DNA of 64,000 nucleotides from Streptomyces gilvus (GCF_022513565.1 NZ_JAKWBE010000022.1:62001-126000), one strand, 5' to 3'; counted from the first letter of the stretch, positions 8,423 through 17,340 are shown. Numbers and translations are program-made. The notes: a model not told the origin generated them from the letters alone.

Positions 8423-9841
8423 ATGGCCCCAAGCGCCATGAGCCGTTGGACGAAGGCACTTTCCGAAGCCCAGCCGGTCCCGTACTGGCTGGAAGACCCC
8501 GGCAAGCCCCACCCCGAGCCCGCGCTGACCGGCACCGAGACCTGCGATCTGCTGGTCGTCGGCGGCGGCTACAGCGGACTGTGGACCGCGCTGATCGCCA
8601 AGGAGCGCGATCCCGGACGGGATGTCGTCCTGCTGGAAGGCCGGGAGGCGGGCTGGGCCGCCTCCGGGCGCAACGGCGGCTTCTGCGCCGCCTCCCTCAC
8701 CCACGGCCTGCCCAACGGCCTGACCCGCTGGCCGGAGGAGATCCACAAGCTTCAGGAACTCGGCGCCCGCAACCTGGACGAGATCGAGAAGGCGGTCGCC
8801 CGGCACGGCCTGGACTGCGACTTCGAGCGCACCGGCGAGATCGACGTGGCCACCGAGACCTACCAGGCCTGGGAACTGCGGGACTGGCACCAGGAGATGG
8901 AGCGCCAGGGACTCGCCGAGGGCGTCGAATTCCTGGACGCCGACGCGGTACGGGAACAGGTCGACTCACCGACCTTCCAGGCGGGTCTGTGGGACCGCAG
9001 GGGCGTCGCCATGCTGCACCCCGCCAAGCTGGCCTGGGGCCTCAAGCGCGCCTGCCTCCGCCTCGGCGTCCGCATCCACGAGCACACCCCGGCCCTCACC
9101 CTGAAGCCGTACGGCGCCGGGATGGCCGTGAGCACGCCGTACGGCTCGGTGCGCGCCCGCAAGGTCGCGCTCGGCACCAACATCTTCCCCAACCTGCTCA
9201 GGCGGGTGCGGGCGTACACCGTCCCGGTCTACGACTACGCCCTGATGACCGAGCCGCTGACCGCCGACCAACTGGCCTCCGTCGGCTGGAAGAACCGCCA
9301 GGGCCTCGGCGACTCGGCGAACCAGTTCCACTACTTCCGGCTCTCCGCCGACAACCGCGTCCTGTGGGGCGGTTACGACGCGGTCCACCACTACGGCGGC
9401 CGGGTGCGCGCCGAGTACGACGACCGTCCGGAGACCTACGCCAAGCTCGCCGGACACTTCTTCACCTGCTTCCCGCAGCTGGAGGGCGTCCGCTTCACGC
9501 ACGCGTGGGGCGGCGCGATCGACACCTGCTCCCGCTTCTCCGCGTTCTTCGGCACCGCGCACCAGGGCCGGGTGTCGTACGCGGCCGGCTACACGGGCCT
9601 GGGCGTCGGCGCCACCCGCTTCGGCGCCGAGGTCATGCTGGACCTGCTGGCGGGGGAGGCCACGGAGCGCACCTCGCTGGAGATGGTCCGCAAGAAGCCG
9701 CTCCCCTTCCCGCCCGAACCCTTCGCCTGGACCGGCATCGCCCTCACCAAGTGGTCGCTCGCCCGGGCCGACTCCCACGCCGGCCACCGCAACCTGTGGC
9801 TGCGCACGATGGACAGACTCGGACTCGGTTTCGACAGCTAG
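8423..9841 (+). CDS. FAD-dependent oxidoreductase, PuuB-like (gamma-glutamylpolyamine oxidase)
   Basis: A 472-residue DAO-family flavoenzyme. The FAD-binding VVGGGYSGLWTAL lies near residues 44–57 and ERDPGRDVVLLEGREAGWAASGRNGGF closes the Rossmann half. The N-terminal YWLEDP and the GRNGGF motif match the PuuB/glutamylputrescine oxidoreductase group. In the gamma-glutamyl pathway such enzymes oxidise a glutamylated amine to the aldehyde, which the dehydrogenase at 2661 would take further. No glutamate–polyamine ligase is in this window, so that step must be encoded elsewhere. GGGAG precedes ATG 8423 at good spacing. A general amino-acid oxidase is the main alternative. Confidence 0.85.
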   Translation: MAPSAMSRWTKALSEAQPVPYWLEDPGKPHPEPALTGTETCDLLVVGGGYSGLWTALIAKERDPGRDVVLLEGREAGWAASGRNGGFCAASLTHGLPNGLTRWPEEIHKLQELGARNLDEIEKAVARHGLDCDFERTGEIDVATETYQAWELRDWHQEMERQGLAEGVEFLDADAVREQVDSPTFQAGLWDRRGVAMLHPAKLAWGLKRACLRLGVRIHEHTPALTLKPYGAGMAVSTPYGSVRARKVALGTNIFPNLLRRVRAYTVPVYDYALMTEPLTADQLASVGWKNRQGLGDSANQFHYFRLSADNRVLWGGYDAVHHYGGRVRAEYDDRPETYAKLAGHFFTCFPQLEGVRFTHAWGGAIDTCSRFSAFFGTAHQGRVSYAAGYTGLGVGATRFGAEVMLDLLAGEATERTSLEMVRKKPLPFPPEPFAWTGIALTKWSLARADSHAGHRNLWLRTMDRLGLGFDS

Positions 9842-9859
9842 GCGTTCAGATGTGACCCG

Positions 9860-9957
9860 GTTCACCGAGAAAGGTGAACGAAACCCGCGTAATGCGGGCC
9901 GGAAGACCTCCCTCTCTCCCGTGACGCGACCAGCGTCCAGGAGAGAGGGAGGTCTTC
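9860..9957 (+). promoter_or_regulatory. Three stacked hairpins, the last sequestering the next gene's ribosome-binding site
   Basis: Within the 118-bp gap are three perfect stems. GTTCACC/GGTGAAC spans 9860–9879, CCCGC/GCGGG spans 9884–9898, and an 18-bp stem has arms 9902–9919 (GAAGACCTCCCTCTCTCC) and 9940–9957. The right arm of the long stem carries GGGAGG, the only ribosome-binding sequence for the ATG at 9960, which lies 2 nt beyond the stem. The array may terminate the upstream operon, gate translation of the next gene, or both. Confidence 0.7.
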
Positions 9958-9959
9958 TC

Positions 9960-10406
9960 ATGACTGGGGCGAAGACGGCGGTCGAGTGGCTGGCATCCGT
10001 TGCTCCGGATCCCGGGGCCTGCCGCCGGGAATGGGAGCGCAACCCCCTCGGGGTCGCGCTGCTGCCCGCCGGCAAGGCCTGGGACGTACTGATCCTGCCG
10101 GGCGAGCTCGGCTATCCCACGCTCGACGTCCTCACCCGCGTCCTCGACCAGCTCGGCCCCGTGCTGGTCGACTTCGGGGACGCGCGCATGGGCTTCTTCG
10201 TGCCGCCCGGAACCGCCGCCCGCTGGCTGGGCACCGGCATCCGTACGGCAGGCGCCGGCACCTGGATCGTGGTGCCGTACCCGGGCCGCTCCACCGGCGG
10301 CGTCCGCTGGCTGGTGCCGCCGGACGGCTCGGGCACCCTCACGGACCCGGCGCTGCTGGAACTGGCGATGCACGAAGCTGCCGCAGGCTTGGCCGAGGAC
10401 GACTGA
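9960..10406 (+). CDS. Conserved hypothetical protein, possibly small prim-pol-like
   Basis: A 148-residue protein starting MTGAKTAVEWLAS. It is rich in Pro/Gly and has no signal peptide or membrane segment. It contains NPLGVALLPAGKAWDVLILP and an LVPPDGSGTLTDP tail. I recall similar small actinobacterial proteins being labelled bifunctional DNA primase/polymerase N-terminal-like, but I see no intact catalytic Asp pair and do not assign a function. The frame stays open back to GTG 9852, but that would translate the hairpins. ATG 9960 is chosen because GGGAGG sits just before it, although that site is buried in an 18-bp stem. Confidence 0.65.
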   Translation: MTGAKTAVEWLASVAPDPGACRREWERNPLGVALLPAGKAWDVLILPGELGYPTLDVLTRVLDQLGPVLVDFGDARMGFFVPPGTAARWLGTGIRTAGAGTWIVVPYPGRSTGGVRWLVPPDGSGTLTDPALLELAMHEAAAGLAEDD

Positions 10407-10411
10407 GCGCC

Positions 10412-10567
10412 GTGACCCTCGACAGCCTGACGAGAAAGGCGAACTGCGGCCCGTATGCCACCCACGGCACCTGGCCCACCCTGCGCGGTCTGATGACCTG
10501 GTCGATCAACGGGGACCGGTACTCGAACCGGGAGTTCCACAAGACGTTCGACGGCTGTTTCGGCTGA
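10412..10567 (+). pseudogene. C-terminal relic of a GH18 chitinase
   Basis: The 51 codons before TGA 10567 read as the end of a family-18 chitinase. A CGPYATHGTWPTLRGLMTWS segment is followed by IN.DRYSNREF and KTFDGCFG, matching the last barrel strand and C-terminus of secreted Streptomyces chitinases. The barrel, DxxDxDxE catalytic motif, signal peptide and binding domain are all missing, and the preceding gene's stop lies 6 bp upstream. It is thus a deletion remnant, not a gene. The PAP2 gene on the other strand ends inside it. A chitinase at this chromosomal place in relatives would confirm the reading. Confidence 0.75.
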
Positions 10568-11372
10568 GGAGCGCCCAGAAGCCCGTCAGCAGCATCGCGC
10601 ACAGGCACCAACTGGCCACGACGTCCAGTGGCCAGTGGTAGCCGCGCCGGACGAGGCCGTAGCCGACAGCGAGATTCACGACCGCGCAGGCGATGACCAG
10701 TTCACGGCGTGCGTACACCGAGCGGAGCCAGGGGAGGAGGAGCAGGGTCGCCGCGCCGTACGCGACGGAGGCGGTGGCGGTGTGGCCGGACGGGTAGTAG
10801 CCGGTGCCCACGCCCGTGACCGGTGGGCCCGGACGGTCGATCAGCGCCTTGAGCGGGACGACCAGGGCCGGGACCAGCGCCATCAGGACGGCCGCCGCGA
10901 GGGGCGGCAGCCACCAGCGGTCTGTACCGGTGGCGCGTCCGCGCCAGGCGACGTATCCGATGACGACGGCGAGCACCGGCACGGCGACGCCCGCGCCGCC
11001 CAGGTCGGCGAGAACGCCGTAGAAGGGCTGCGGGTCCACGAGGGCGCGGCTGACCCGCCCGTCCACGCGCACCAGCGGGCCGCCGGCCGCGACCTGCCAG
11101 GTGATCAGCGCGAAGAGCAGGGCGGGAAGCCCGAGAAGGAGGAGGAAGAAGGAGGCCGGCCGCCCCGGAACAGGGGGGGTCGTTCCGGGGCGGCCGATCT
11201 GACCGGATGGACGCCCACCCCGGGGGGTTTGGGGCGGGCGACTGTCCGATCGGTGAGGAGATCCGGAGCCGGAGGCTCCGGGTGTGTGCGCGAGGGCACG
11301 ACCAGGTCGTAGCTGGGGAGGCCACGGCCTGAAGTCGCCCACAGTCCCCTGTGGGCGGGGTGTATCTCTCAT
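10506..11372 (-). CDS. PAP2-family membrane phosphatase
   Basis: A 288-residue protein with a Pro-rich N-terminus (about residues 1–75) and then about six hydrophobic segments. The three PAP2 signature pieces are present: KALIDRPGPP, YPSGHTATAS and VRRGYHWPLDVVAS. These correspond to KxxxxxxRP, PSGH and SRxxxxxHxxxD, the last with the first Arg retained. Members dephosphorylate lipid phosphates such as phosphatidic acid or undecaprenyl pyrophosphate at the outer membrane face. ATG 11372 has a poor ribosome-binding sequence; GTG 11342 behind AGGGG is a good alternative start. The last 20 or so residues are read antisense through the chitinase relic, so the natural C-terminus may have been altered by that deletion. 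Confidence 0.85.
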   Translation of the reverse strand: MRDTPRPQGTVGDFRPWPPQLRPGRALAHTPGASGSGSPHRSDSRPPQTPRGGRPSGQIGRPGTTPPVPGRPASFFLLLLGLPALLFALITWQVAAGGPLVRVDGRVSRALVDPQPFYGVLADLGGAGVAVPVLAVVIGYVAWRGRATGTDRWWLPPLAAAVLMALVPALVVPLKALIDRPGPPVTGVGTGYYPSGHTATASVAYGAATLLLLPWLRSVYARRELVIACAVVNLAVGYGLVRRGYHWPLDVVASWCLCAMLLTGFWALLSRNSRRTSCGTPGSSTGPR

Positions 11373-11563
11373 CTGGATAGAACCTACGGCAGTCCGGTGG
11401 TCGAAGACAGGCGGAATCGAGTCCCGACAGACACCTCGCACACGTTCTTCACACGGCCTGCCGCTCGCCGCCCCGGCCGCGGAATCCCGGCGCTCGAAAG
11501 GGCTGGGGCGGCTGGGGCGGGAGAGACCGGTCCCCTGTGCGTGAGCTGCGGATTCCCTGTGTC

Positions 11564-12898
11564 TCAGATCCGCGCGAGGGCCTGCTCGATGATGTCGAGA
11601 CCCTCGCTCAGCAGCTCCTCGCCGATGACCAGCGGGGGCAGGAAGCGGAGGACGTTTCCGTAGGTGCCACAGGTCAGGACCAGCAGACCCTCCTGGTGGC
11701 AGGCCTTGGCCAGCGCGGCGGTCGACTCCGGGTCGGGCTCCTTGGTCGTACGGTCCTTGACCAGCTCGACGGCGATCATGGCGCCGCGGCCGCGGACGTC
11801 GCCGATGACGTCGAACTTGTCGGCCATGGCCGTGAGCCGGGGCTTCATGATCGACTCGATGGTCTTCGCCCGGGCGTTGAGGTCGAGCTCCTTCATGGTC
11901 TCGATGGCGCCCAGCGCACCGGCGCAGGCCACCGGGTTGCCGCCGTAGGTGCCGCCCAGACCGCCCGCGTGCGCGGCGTCCATGATCTCGGCGCGACCGG
12001 TGACGGCGGCCAGCGGGAGGCCGCCCGCGATGCCCTTGGCGGTGGTGATCAGGTCCGGGACAATCCCCTCGTCCTCGCAGGCGAACCACTGGCCGGTGCG
12101 GCAGAAGCCGGACTGGATCTCGTCGGCGACGAAGACGATGCCGTTGTCCGAGGCGAACTTCCGGATCGCCGGCAGGAAGCCCTTCGCCGGTTCGATGAAG
12201 CCGCCCTCGCCGAGCACCGGCTCGATGATGATCGCGGCCACGTTGTCCGGGCCGACCTGCTTGCTGATCTGGTCGATGGCCTGCGCGGCGGCCTCCGGAC
12301 CGGCGTTCTCCGGGCCGGTCGGCCAGCGGTAGCCGTAGGCCATGGGCACCCGGTACACCTCGGGCGCGAACGGCCCGAAGCCGTGCTTGTACGGCATGTT
12401 CTTCGCGGTGAGCGCCATCGTGAGGTTGGTGCGGCCGTGGTAGCCGTGGTCGAAGACGACGACGGCCTGGCGCTTGGTGTACGCGCGGGCGATCTTGACG
12501 GCGTTCTCGACGGCCTCGGCGCCGGAGTTGAACAGCGCCGACTTCTTCGCGTGGTCACCCGGGGTGAGCTCGGCGAGGGCCTCGGCGACCTCCACGTAGC
12601 CCTCGTACGGGGTGACCATGAAACAGGTGTGGGTGAAGTCGGCGAGCTGGGCGGAGGCCCGGCGTACGACGGCCTCGGCGGACGCGCCGACGGACGTCAC
12701 CGCGATGCCGGAACCGAAGTCGATCAGCCGGTTGCCGTCGACGTCCTCGATGATCCCGCCGCCCGCGCGCGCGGTGAACACGGGCAGCACGGAGCCCACG
12801 CCCTGCGCGACCGCGGCGGTACGGCGGGCCTGCAGCTCCTGCGACTTCGGGCCGGGGATGGCGGTGACGACGCGGCGCTCCTGCGGAAGTGCGCTCAT
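11564..12898 (-). CDS. gabT: 4-aminobutyrate aminotransferase
   Basis: A 444-residue class-III PLP aminotransferase. The Schiff-base Lys is about residue 288 in TTAKGIAGGLPLAAV. The pyrophosphate/ring-binding ADEIQSGF (Asp stacking on PLP), the NSGAEAVENAVKIAR segment and HGYHGRTN are all intact. GabT converts GABA plus 2-oxoglutarate to succinic semialdehyde plus glutamate. It links the polyamine-derived GABA of the 2.6–9.8 kb genes to the semialdehyde dehydrogenase at 17891. ATG 12898 follows AGGAG. It is divergent from the VirD4-like gene, and the 239-bp gap between them should hold both promoters. Confidence 0.93.
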   Translation of the reverse strand: MSALPQERRVVTAIPGPKSQELQARRTAAVAQGVGSVLPVFTARAGGGIIEDVDGNRLIDFGSGIAVTSVGASAEAVVRRASAQLADFTHTCFMVTPYEGYVEVAEALAELTPGDHAKKSALFNSGAEAVENAVKIARAYTKRQAVVVFDHGYHGRTNLTMALTAKNMPYKHGFGPFAPEVYRVPMAYGYRWPTGPENAGPEAAAQAIDQISKQVGPDNVAAIIIEPVLGEGGFIEPAKGFLPAIRKFASDNGIVFVADEIQSGFCRTGQWFACEDEGIVPDLITTAKGIAGGLPLAAVTGRAEIMDAAHAGGLGGTYGGNPVACAGALGAIETMKELDLNARAKTIESIMKPRLTAMADKFDVIGDVRGRGAMIAVELVKDRTTKEPDPESTAALAKACHQEGLLVLTCGTYGNVLRFLPPLVIGEELLSEGLDIIEQALARI

Positions 12899-13137
12899 GA
12901 GGGGCTCCTGGGGGGAATTGCGGTTTCCTGCCTTCTTTTCTCGCAGGCTAGGACGGGGAGAGGGGGGTGGGCATGCTCCATGTGGGCGTTGTCGGCGGAT
13001 CGGGTTGTCCGCGGTGGACATGGCGCATCCGGGAGCACCCGGGTCCGCTCGGCCGCGCAGTCGGTGAACTCCCTTGGCGGGGGCGTTAGATTGACCGCTG
13101 AAGGTGGACGGAAGCGGCTGGTCAGGGAGCGAGGGCG

Positions 13138-15246
13138 ATGGACAGCGACGGGACGCGGGACGCGCGGGAGACGCATGCGAATCCTGTGCCGCGGGCACGC
13201 TCCGCGGTGCCGCCGATGCCCACGCGGGCGCCGTCGGTGCCGCCACCGGACAGCTCGGCGTTCCTGACCTGGCTGCGGGCGCCGCGCCCGGAGACGCTGC
13301 CCGGGGTGTGGCGGTTCGGGCACAAGCCCCGCGCGCAGGAGGAACCGGAACTCATCCCCGCCCGCCAGCTGGTCAGCGGCGCCCTGATCGCCTTCCTCGT
13401 CGGCTGGCTCGTCTGGTCGCTGCTGTGGAACGGCTACCTGGGCGGCTGGTGGCTGCTGCCGCTCTACGCGATGATCCCGGACTCCTGGGCCGAGCCGCAC
13501 AGCTTCGCCTCGGTCGTGGTCGTCTACGCCTACTACGTGCTGATCGCCCTGATCATCATGCTGGCCGTCGGCAGGCTCGGCCGCTGGAGCGAGATCTGGC
13601 GCCGCTACGGCCCGCCCGCCTGGCGCGGCAAGGCCACCCCCCGTACCGAGCGCCCGCCCGCCCCCGACCACGACCCCGCCGAGTGGCCGCAGCTGCGTGC
13701 CGCCGGAGCCGTCGACGCCGCCGAGCGGCTCGCCGCCGAGGCGCGCGCCGGGAGGATGCGGGACGTCGACCACGCGCGGATCGTCCGGGCCTGGCAGGGC
13801 GTGCGCAGCGGCCGGTTCAACCTCGCCACGTTCACCTCGGCCGTGCTCAAGGACGGCGCCGCCGCCTGTCTGCACCCCTCCGGCGAGCGCGACCTGCCCG
13901 CCCGGATCGCCCGCCACGACCTGCTCACCGGGCAGGTACGGCTCGGCACCACCGCCGACGACCCCCGCAACCCCTACGCCTACCGCGGCGCCGGGCTCGG
14001 CCTCGGCACCGAACTGCTCGGCACCTCCCTGCTCGCCGTCGGCCCGGCCGGCTCCGGCAAGACCGGCACCGTGGTGCGCCCGCTCGCCGAGTCGCTGTGC
14101 CTGCACGCGCTGGCCGGACGGGCCGCGGTCGTCGTGGTCGGCGCGGCCGGCGCGGGGCTCGGACCGGCCGACGCCTTCGACGTCGTCGTACGGATCGGGA
14201 ACCTGGAGTCCGAGTACGACCTGGACCTGTACGGCGGGAGCGCCGATCCCGACGAGGCGGCGGCCGTGCTCGCCGAGGCGCTGGTCGGGGACCTCGCCGA
14301 TCCGCACCCGGGCAGCGACAGCCGGCGCTCCACGACCGTGCTCGCCCAGCTGCTCGGACCGTTCCGGGCGGTCCACGGCCGCTTCCCCTCCGTACCCGAG
14401 CTGCGCCGGCTGCTCGACGGCGCTCCCGAGCCGCTGCGGGAGCTGCGCACCGCGCTGCAGGACTCCGGGCAGGAGTCGCTGATCCGTGAACTGGACGCGC
14501 GGGAGCGGCAGTCGGGGCATCCCGGTGATGTGGCGGCGGTGCTCGCGGACCGGGTGGCGCTGCTGGACCGGCCCGCTTTCGCGGGGTTCTTCGACACCTC
14601 CGGACAGTCCAAGCCGTTCTCCCTCAAGGCCCTCGACCACCCGGTCCGGGTGCGGATCGACCTGCCCGAGCGCGGACACGCGGACGCCTCCCGGATGCTG
14701 GCCCGGCTGGTGCTCGCGCAGTTCACGGCCAGTGTGGCGGTACGGGAGGACCGGTCGCTGTTCGCCTGTCTGGTGCTGGACGACGCGACGGGCCTCGTCA
14801 CCCCGGAGGCGGTGCGCGGCATCCAGCGGCTGCGGTCGGGGAACGCCGGCGTCGTGCTGACCCTGCGCACCCTGGACGACGTACCCAGGCCCCTGCGCGG
14901 TCCGCTGCTGGGTGCCGTCGGCTGCCGGATGGCGCTGTCCGGGCTCACCCCCTGGGACGGACAGGACTTCGCCGAGGTGTGGGGCAAGGAGTGGATCGAG
15001 GCGCGGGACGTCACCGACCGGCAGATCATCGCCGAGACCCCGGCCGGCAAGGCCCTGCACATACTGCGCCGGGTGATCACCGGAAAGGCGCCCACGCAGC
15101 GCGCGGTGACCGTGCGTCAGGTGGAGCGGGAGCGCTGGTCGGCGTCCGAGCTGGCGCACGGGGTGCCGCCGGGCCACGCGGTGCTGTCCCTGACGAACGT
15201 GAAGGGGGAGCACGCGCCGCCGTTGCTGGTGGACCTCAGGGGCTGA
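13138..15246 (+). CDS. Membrane-anchored VirD4/TraD-like ATPase
   Basis: A 702-residue protein with two membrane segments near residues 82–100 and 118–142. A soluble part follows with Walker A GPAGSGKTGT (about residues 302–311) and Walker B LFACLVLDDATG (about 541–552). This layout is that of T4SS coupling proteins, TraG/TraD and FtsK-type pumps. No relaxase, other transfer gene or integrase is nearby, so a conjugation role is not supported; related chromosomal ATP/GTP-binding proteins are common in Streptomyces. ATG 13138 follows GGGAGCGAGG. It sits between gabT and the PucR regulator without an evident metabolic link to either. Confidence 0.75.
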   Translation: MDSDGTRDARETHANPVPRARSAVPPMPTRAPSVPPPDSSAFLTWLRAPRPETLPGVWRFGHKPRAQEEPELIPARQLVSGALIAFLVGWLVWSLLWNGYLGGWWLLPLYAMIPDSWAEPHSFASVVVVYAYYVLIALIIMLAVGRLGRWSEIWRRYGPPAWRGKATPRTERPPAPDHDPAEWPQLRAAGAVDAAERLAAEARAGRMRDVDHARIVRAWQGVRSGRFNLATFTSAVLKDGAAACLHPSGERDLPARIARHDLLTGQVRLGTTADDPRNPYAYRGAGLGLGTELLGTSLLAVGPAGSGKTGTVVRPLAESLCLHALAGRAAVVVVGAAGAGLGPADAFDVVVRIGNLESEYDLDLYGGSADPDEAAAVLAEALVGDLADPHPGSDSRRSTTVLAQLLGPFRAVHGRFPSVPELRRLLDGAPEPLRELRTALQDSGQESLIRELDARERQSGHPGDVAAVLADRVALLDRPAFAGFFDTSGQSKPFSLKALDHPVRVRIDLPERGHADASRMLARLVLAQFTASVAVREDRSLFACLVLDDATGLVTPEAVRGIQRLRSGNAGVVLTLRTLDDVPRPLRGPLLGAVGCRMALSGLTPWDGQDFAEVWGKEWIEARDVTDRQIIAETPAGKALHILRRVITGKAPTQRAVTVRQVERERWSASELAHGVPPGHAVLSLTNVKGEHAPPLLVDLRG

Positions 15247-15302
15247 CACCGGATCGTACGGTACGGCGGAATCGGCATAGTCTGTTCATACACGGTGGCC
15301 AA

Positions 15303-15319
15303 GTGATCACAGGGATCAC
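15303..15319. promoter_or_regulatory. Inverted repeat before the PucR-type regulator
   Basis: GTGATC (15303–15308) and GATCAC (15314–15319) form a 6-5-6 dyad 27 bp before the regulator's start codon. It lies in the only upstream gap, so autoregulation is plausible. The assignment rests on symmetry and position alone. Confidence 0.35.
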
Positions 15320-15345
15320 GCCGCCCACACAGACCTGAAGGCCCC

Positions 15346-16989
15346 ATGCCCCCGACCCTCGCCTCGCTCGTGCACCACTCCGCGCTCAAGCTGACCGTGC
15401 GCGCGGGCGAGGACCGGCTGGACGTGCCCGTCCGCTGGGCGCACGTCAGCGAGCTCGCCGACCCCGTGCCGTACATGGAGGGCGGCGAGCTGCTGCTGAT
15501 CACCGCGCTGAAGCTGGACGCGGAGGACCCGGAGGCGATGCGCCGGTATGTGAAGCGGCTGGTGGGCGCCGGGGTCGTCGGGCTCGGCTTCGCGGTCGGG
15601 GTCAACTACGAGGAGATCCCGAAGGCGCTGGTCGACGCGGCGGAACAGGAGGGGCTGCCCCTGCTGGAGGTGCCGCGCCGCACGCCGTTCCTCGCCATCA
15701 GCAAGGCCGTGTCCGCCGAGATCGCGGCCGACCAGTACCGGGCGGTGACGGCCGGCTTCGCCGCCCAGCGGGAACTGACCCGGCAGGCGCTCGCCGAAGG
15801 CCCGGAGGGACTGCTCGCCGCGCTCGCCGGACAGGTCGACGGCTGGGCCGCGCTGTACGACGCCTCCGGTGCCGTCGTCGCGACCGCGCCGGAGTGGGCG
15901 GGGCGGCGGGCCGCGCGGCTCACGGCGGACGTGGAGCGGCTGCGGGAGCGGCCGGCGCCGGCGTCCTCGGTGGTCGGCGGCCCGGACGGCGAGGACCGGG
16001 TCGAGCTGCACTCGCTCGGCACGGGGCGCCGGCCGCGGGCCGCGCTCGCGGTGGGGACGGCCTCGGCGCTCGGTACGGCCGAGCGGTACGCGGTCCATTC
16101 GGCGATCGCCCTGCTGACGCTCACCACCGAGCGGTCCCGCTCGCTGCGCGCCGCCGAGCAGCGGATCGGGGTGGCGGTGCTGCGGATGCTGCTCGCCGGG
16201 GAGCCGGACCACGCGCGGGCCGTGGCCGGGGACCTGTACGGCGGGCTGTTGGACGCCCCCTTCCGGATGATCGTCGCCGAGTCGGCCCCGGCCGTCCGGA
16301 TGAGCGTCGACTCCCACGCGCACCTGGAGACGGCCAGAACCGGGACCGACGCCGTCGGCCCCGATCCGCTGGCCGCGCTCGCCGAGGCAGCGGAGTCCGC
16401 CGCCGCGCGGGCGGGGGAGCCCCTGCTGGTCGTACCCGACGGGGAGCGGCTGATGGTGCTCGCGGCCGACGAGGGGGCGGTACTGGCGGCCTGCGCGGAC
16501 TTCGCGGCGGGCCTGGAGGCCGCGCGGACGGGGGCGGCCCGGGAGCAACTGGGCGGCGACGAGGGCGAACTGGTCGTCGGCGTGTCGGCACCGGTCGGCC
16601 CGATCGCCGTCGCGGCGGCCTACAAACAGGCCGAGCAGGCGCTGTCGGTCGCCCGGCGGCGGGGGCGGGTGTACGTGGCGCACGAGCAGATGGCCTCCGG
16701 TTCCGTGCTGCCGCTGCTGGCCGACGACGCGGTGAAGGCATTCGCGGACGGCCTGCTGCGCCCGCTGTACGAACACGACGCGACCGGCCGGGGCGACCTG
16801 GTGGCCTCACTCCGGGCCTGGCTGTCCCGACACGGCCAGTGGGACGCGGCGGCGGCCGACCTGGGCGTCCACCGCCACACCCTGCGCTACCGCATGCGCC
16901 GCGTAGAGGAGATCCTGGGCCGCTCCCTGGACGACCCGGACGTACGGATGGAACTGTGGCTGGCCCTGAAGGCGACGTCAGCGGACTAG
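15346..16989 (+). CDS. PucR-family transcriptional regulator
   Basis: A 547-residue regulator. The N-terminal PucR domain covers about residues 1–130 (MEGGELLLITALKL, GLGFAVGV). A middle GGDEF-like/CdaR region follows, and a C-terminal PucR helix-turn-helix covers about 485–543, with GQWDAAAADLGVHRHTLRYR as recognition region. PucR-type proteins control purine, amino-acid and amine catabolism. Lying between gabT and a semialdehyde dehydrogenase, this one is the likely sensor for the polyamine/GABA genes; its effector is unknown. ATG 15346 is preceded by CCTGAAGG, a weak ribosome-binding match. Confidence 0.85.
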   Translation: MPPTLASLVHHSALKLTVRAGEDRLDVPVRWAHVSELADPVPYMEGGELLLITALKLDAEDPEAMRRYVKRLVGAGVVGLGFAVGVNYEEIPKALVDAAEQEGLPLLEVPRRTPFLAISKAVSAEIAADQYRAVTAGFAAQRELTRQALAEGPEGLLAALAGQVDGWAALYDASGAVVATAPEWAGRRAARLTADVERLRERPAPASSVVGGPDGEDRVELHSLGTGRRPRAALAVGTASALGTAERYAVHSAIALLTLTTERSRSLRAAEQRIGVAVLRMLLAGEPDHARAVAGDLYGGLLDAPFRMIVAESAPAVRMSVDSHAHLETARTGTDAVGPDPLAALAEAAESAAARAGEPLLVVPDGERLMVLAADEGAVLAACADFAAGLEAARTGAAREQLGGDEGELVVGVSAPVGPIAVAAAYKQAEQALSVARRRGRVYVAHEQMASGSVLPLLADDAVKAFADGLLRPLYEHDATGRGDLVASLRAWLSRHGQWDAAAADLGVHRHTLRYRMRRVEEILGRSLDDPDVRMELWLALKATSAD

Positions 16990-17059
16990 GGCCCGGGCCC
17001 TGAGCCCCAGCCGACTCCTCGCCCGCCGACTGCCGGACACACCCTCGCCCGGCGCTTGG

Positions 17060-17327
17060 AGGAGATCCGCGGGCCGGCCAACGGGGTGTGTCTGGCTGGT
17101 CGCCGCCGGCTGCGGGGTGGGTCTTTGCTGGGTGGCCCGGGAGGTCTGTGGGTCGGCCGATGGGGCGCGTCCGGCTGGTCGCCGCCGGCTGCGGGGCGGG
17201 TGTTTCCGGGCGGGCGGGGAGTTCTGTGGGTTCGCCAATGCGGTGCGTCTGGTTGGTCGGCGCCGGCTGCCAGACACCCCTGCCGGGCGGGGCGGGGAGG
17301 CGGTCGGACCCGGGATGAGCCGCAGGC
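17060..17327. repeat. Tandem array of about 78-bp repeats
   Basis: GG(C/T)TGGTCG(C/G)CGCCGGCTGC recurs at 17094, 17173 and 17251, giving units of 79, 78 and 77 bp. A partial unit precedes them from about 17060. Unit tails also match one another (TCTGTGGGTCGGCCGATG against TCTGTGGGTTCGCCAATG). No coding logic was found on either strand. The head words GGCTGCGGG and TTGGTCG recur in the dispersed repeat at 26371. Confidence 0.75.
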
Positions 17328-17340
17328 GGCTGGTCGGCCG

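Noticed and set aside
6514..8535. Long minus-strand frames opposite the pot permease genes
   Set aside because: They are antisense shadows rich in Arg/Asp/Gln with no domain; potB and potC on the + strand have full family motifs and operon coupling.
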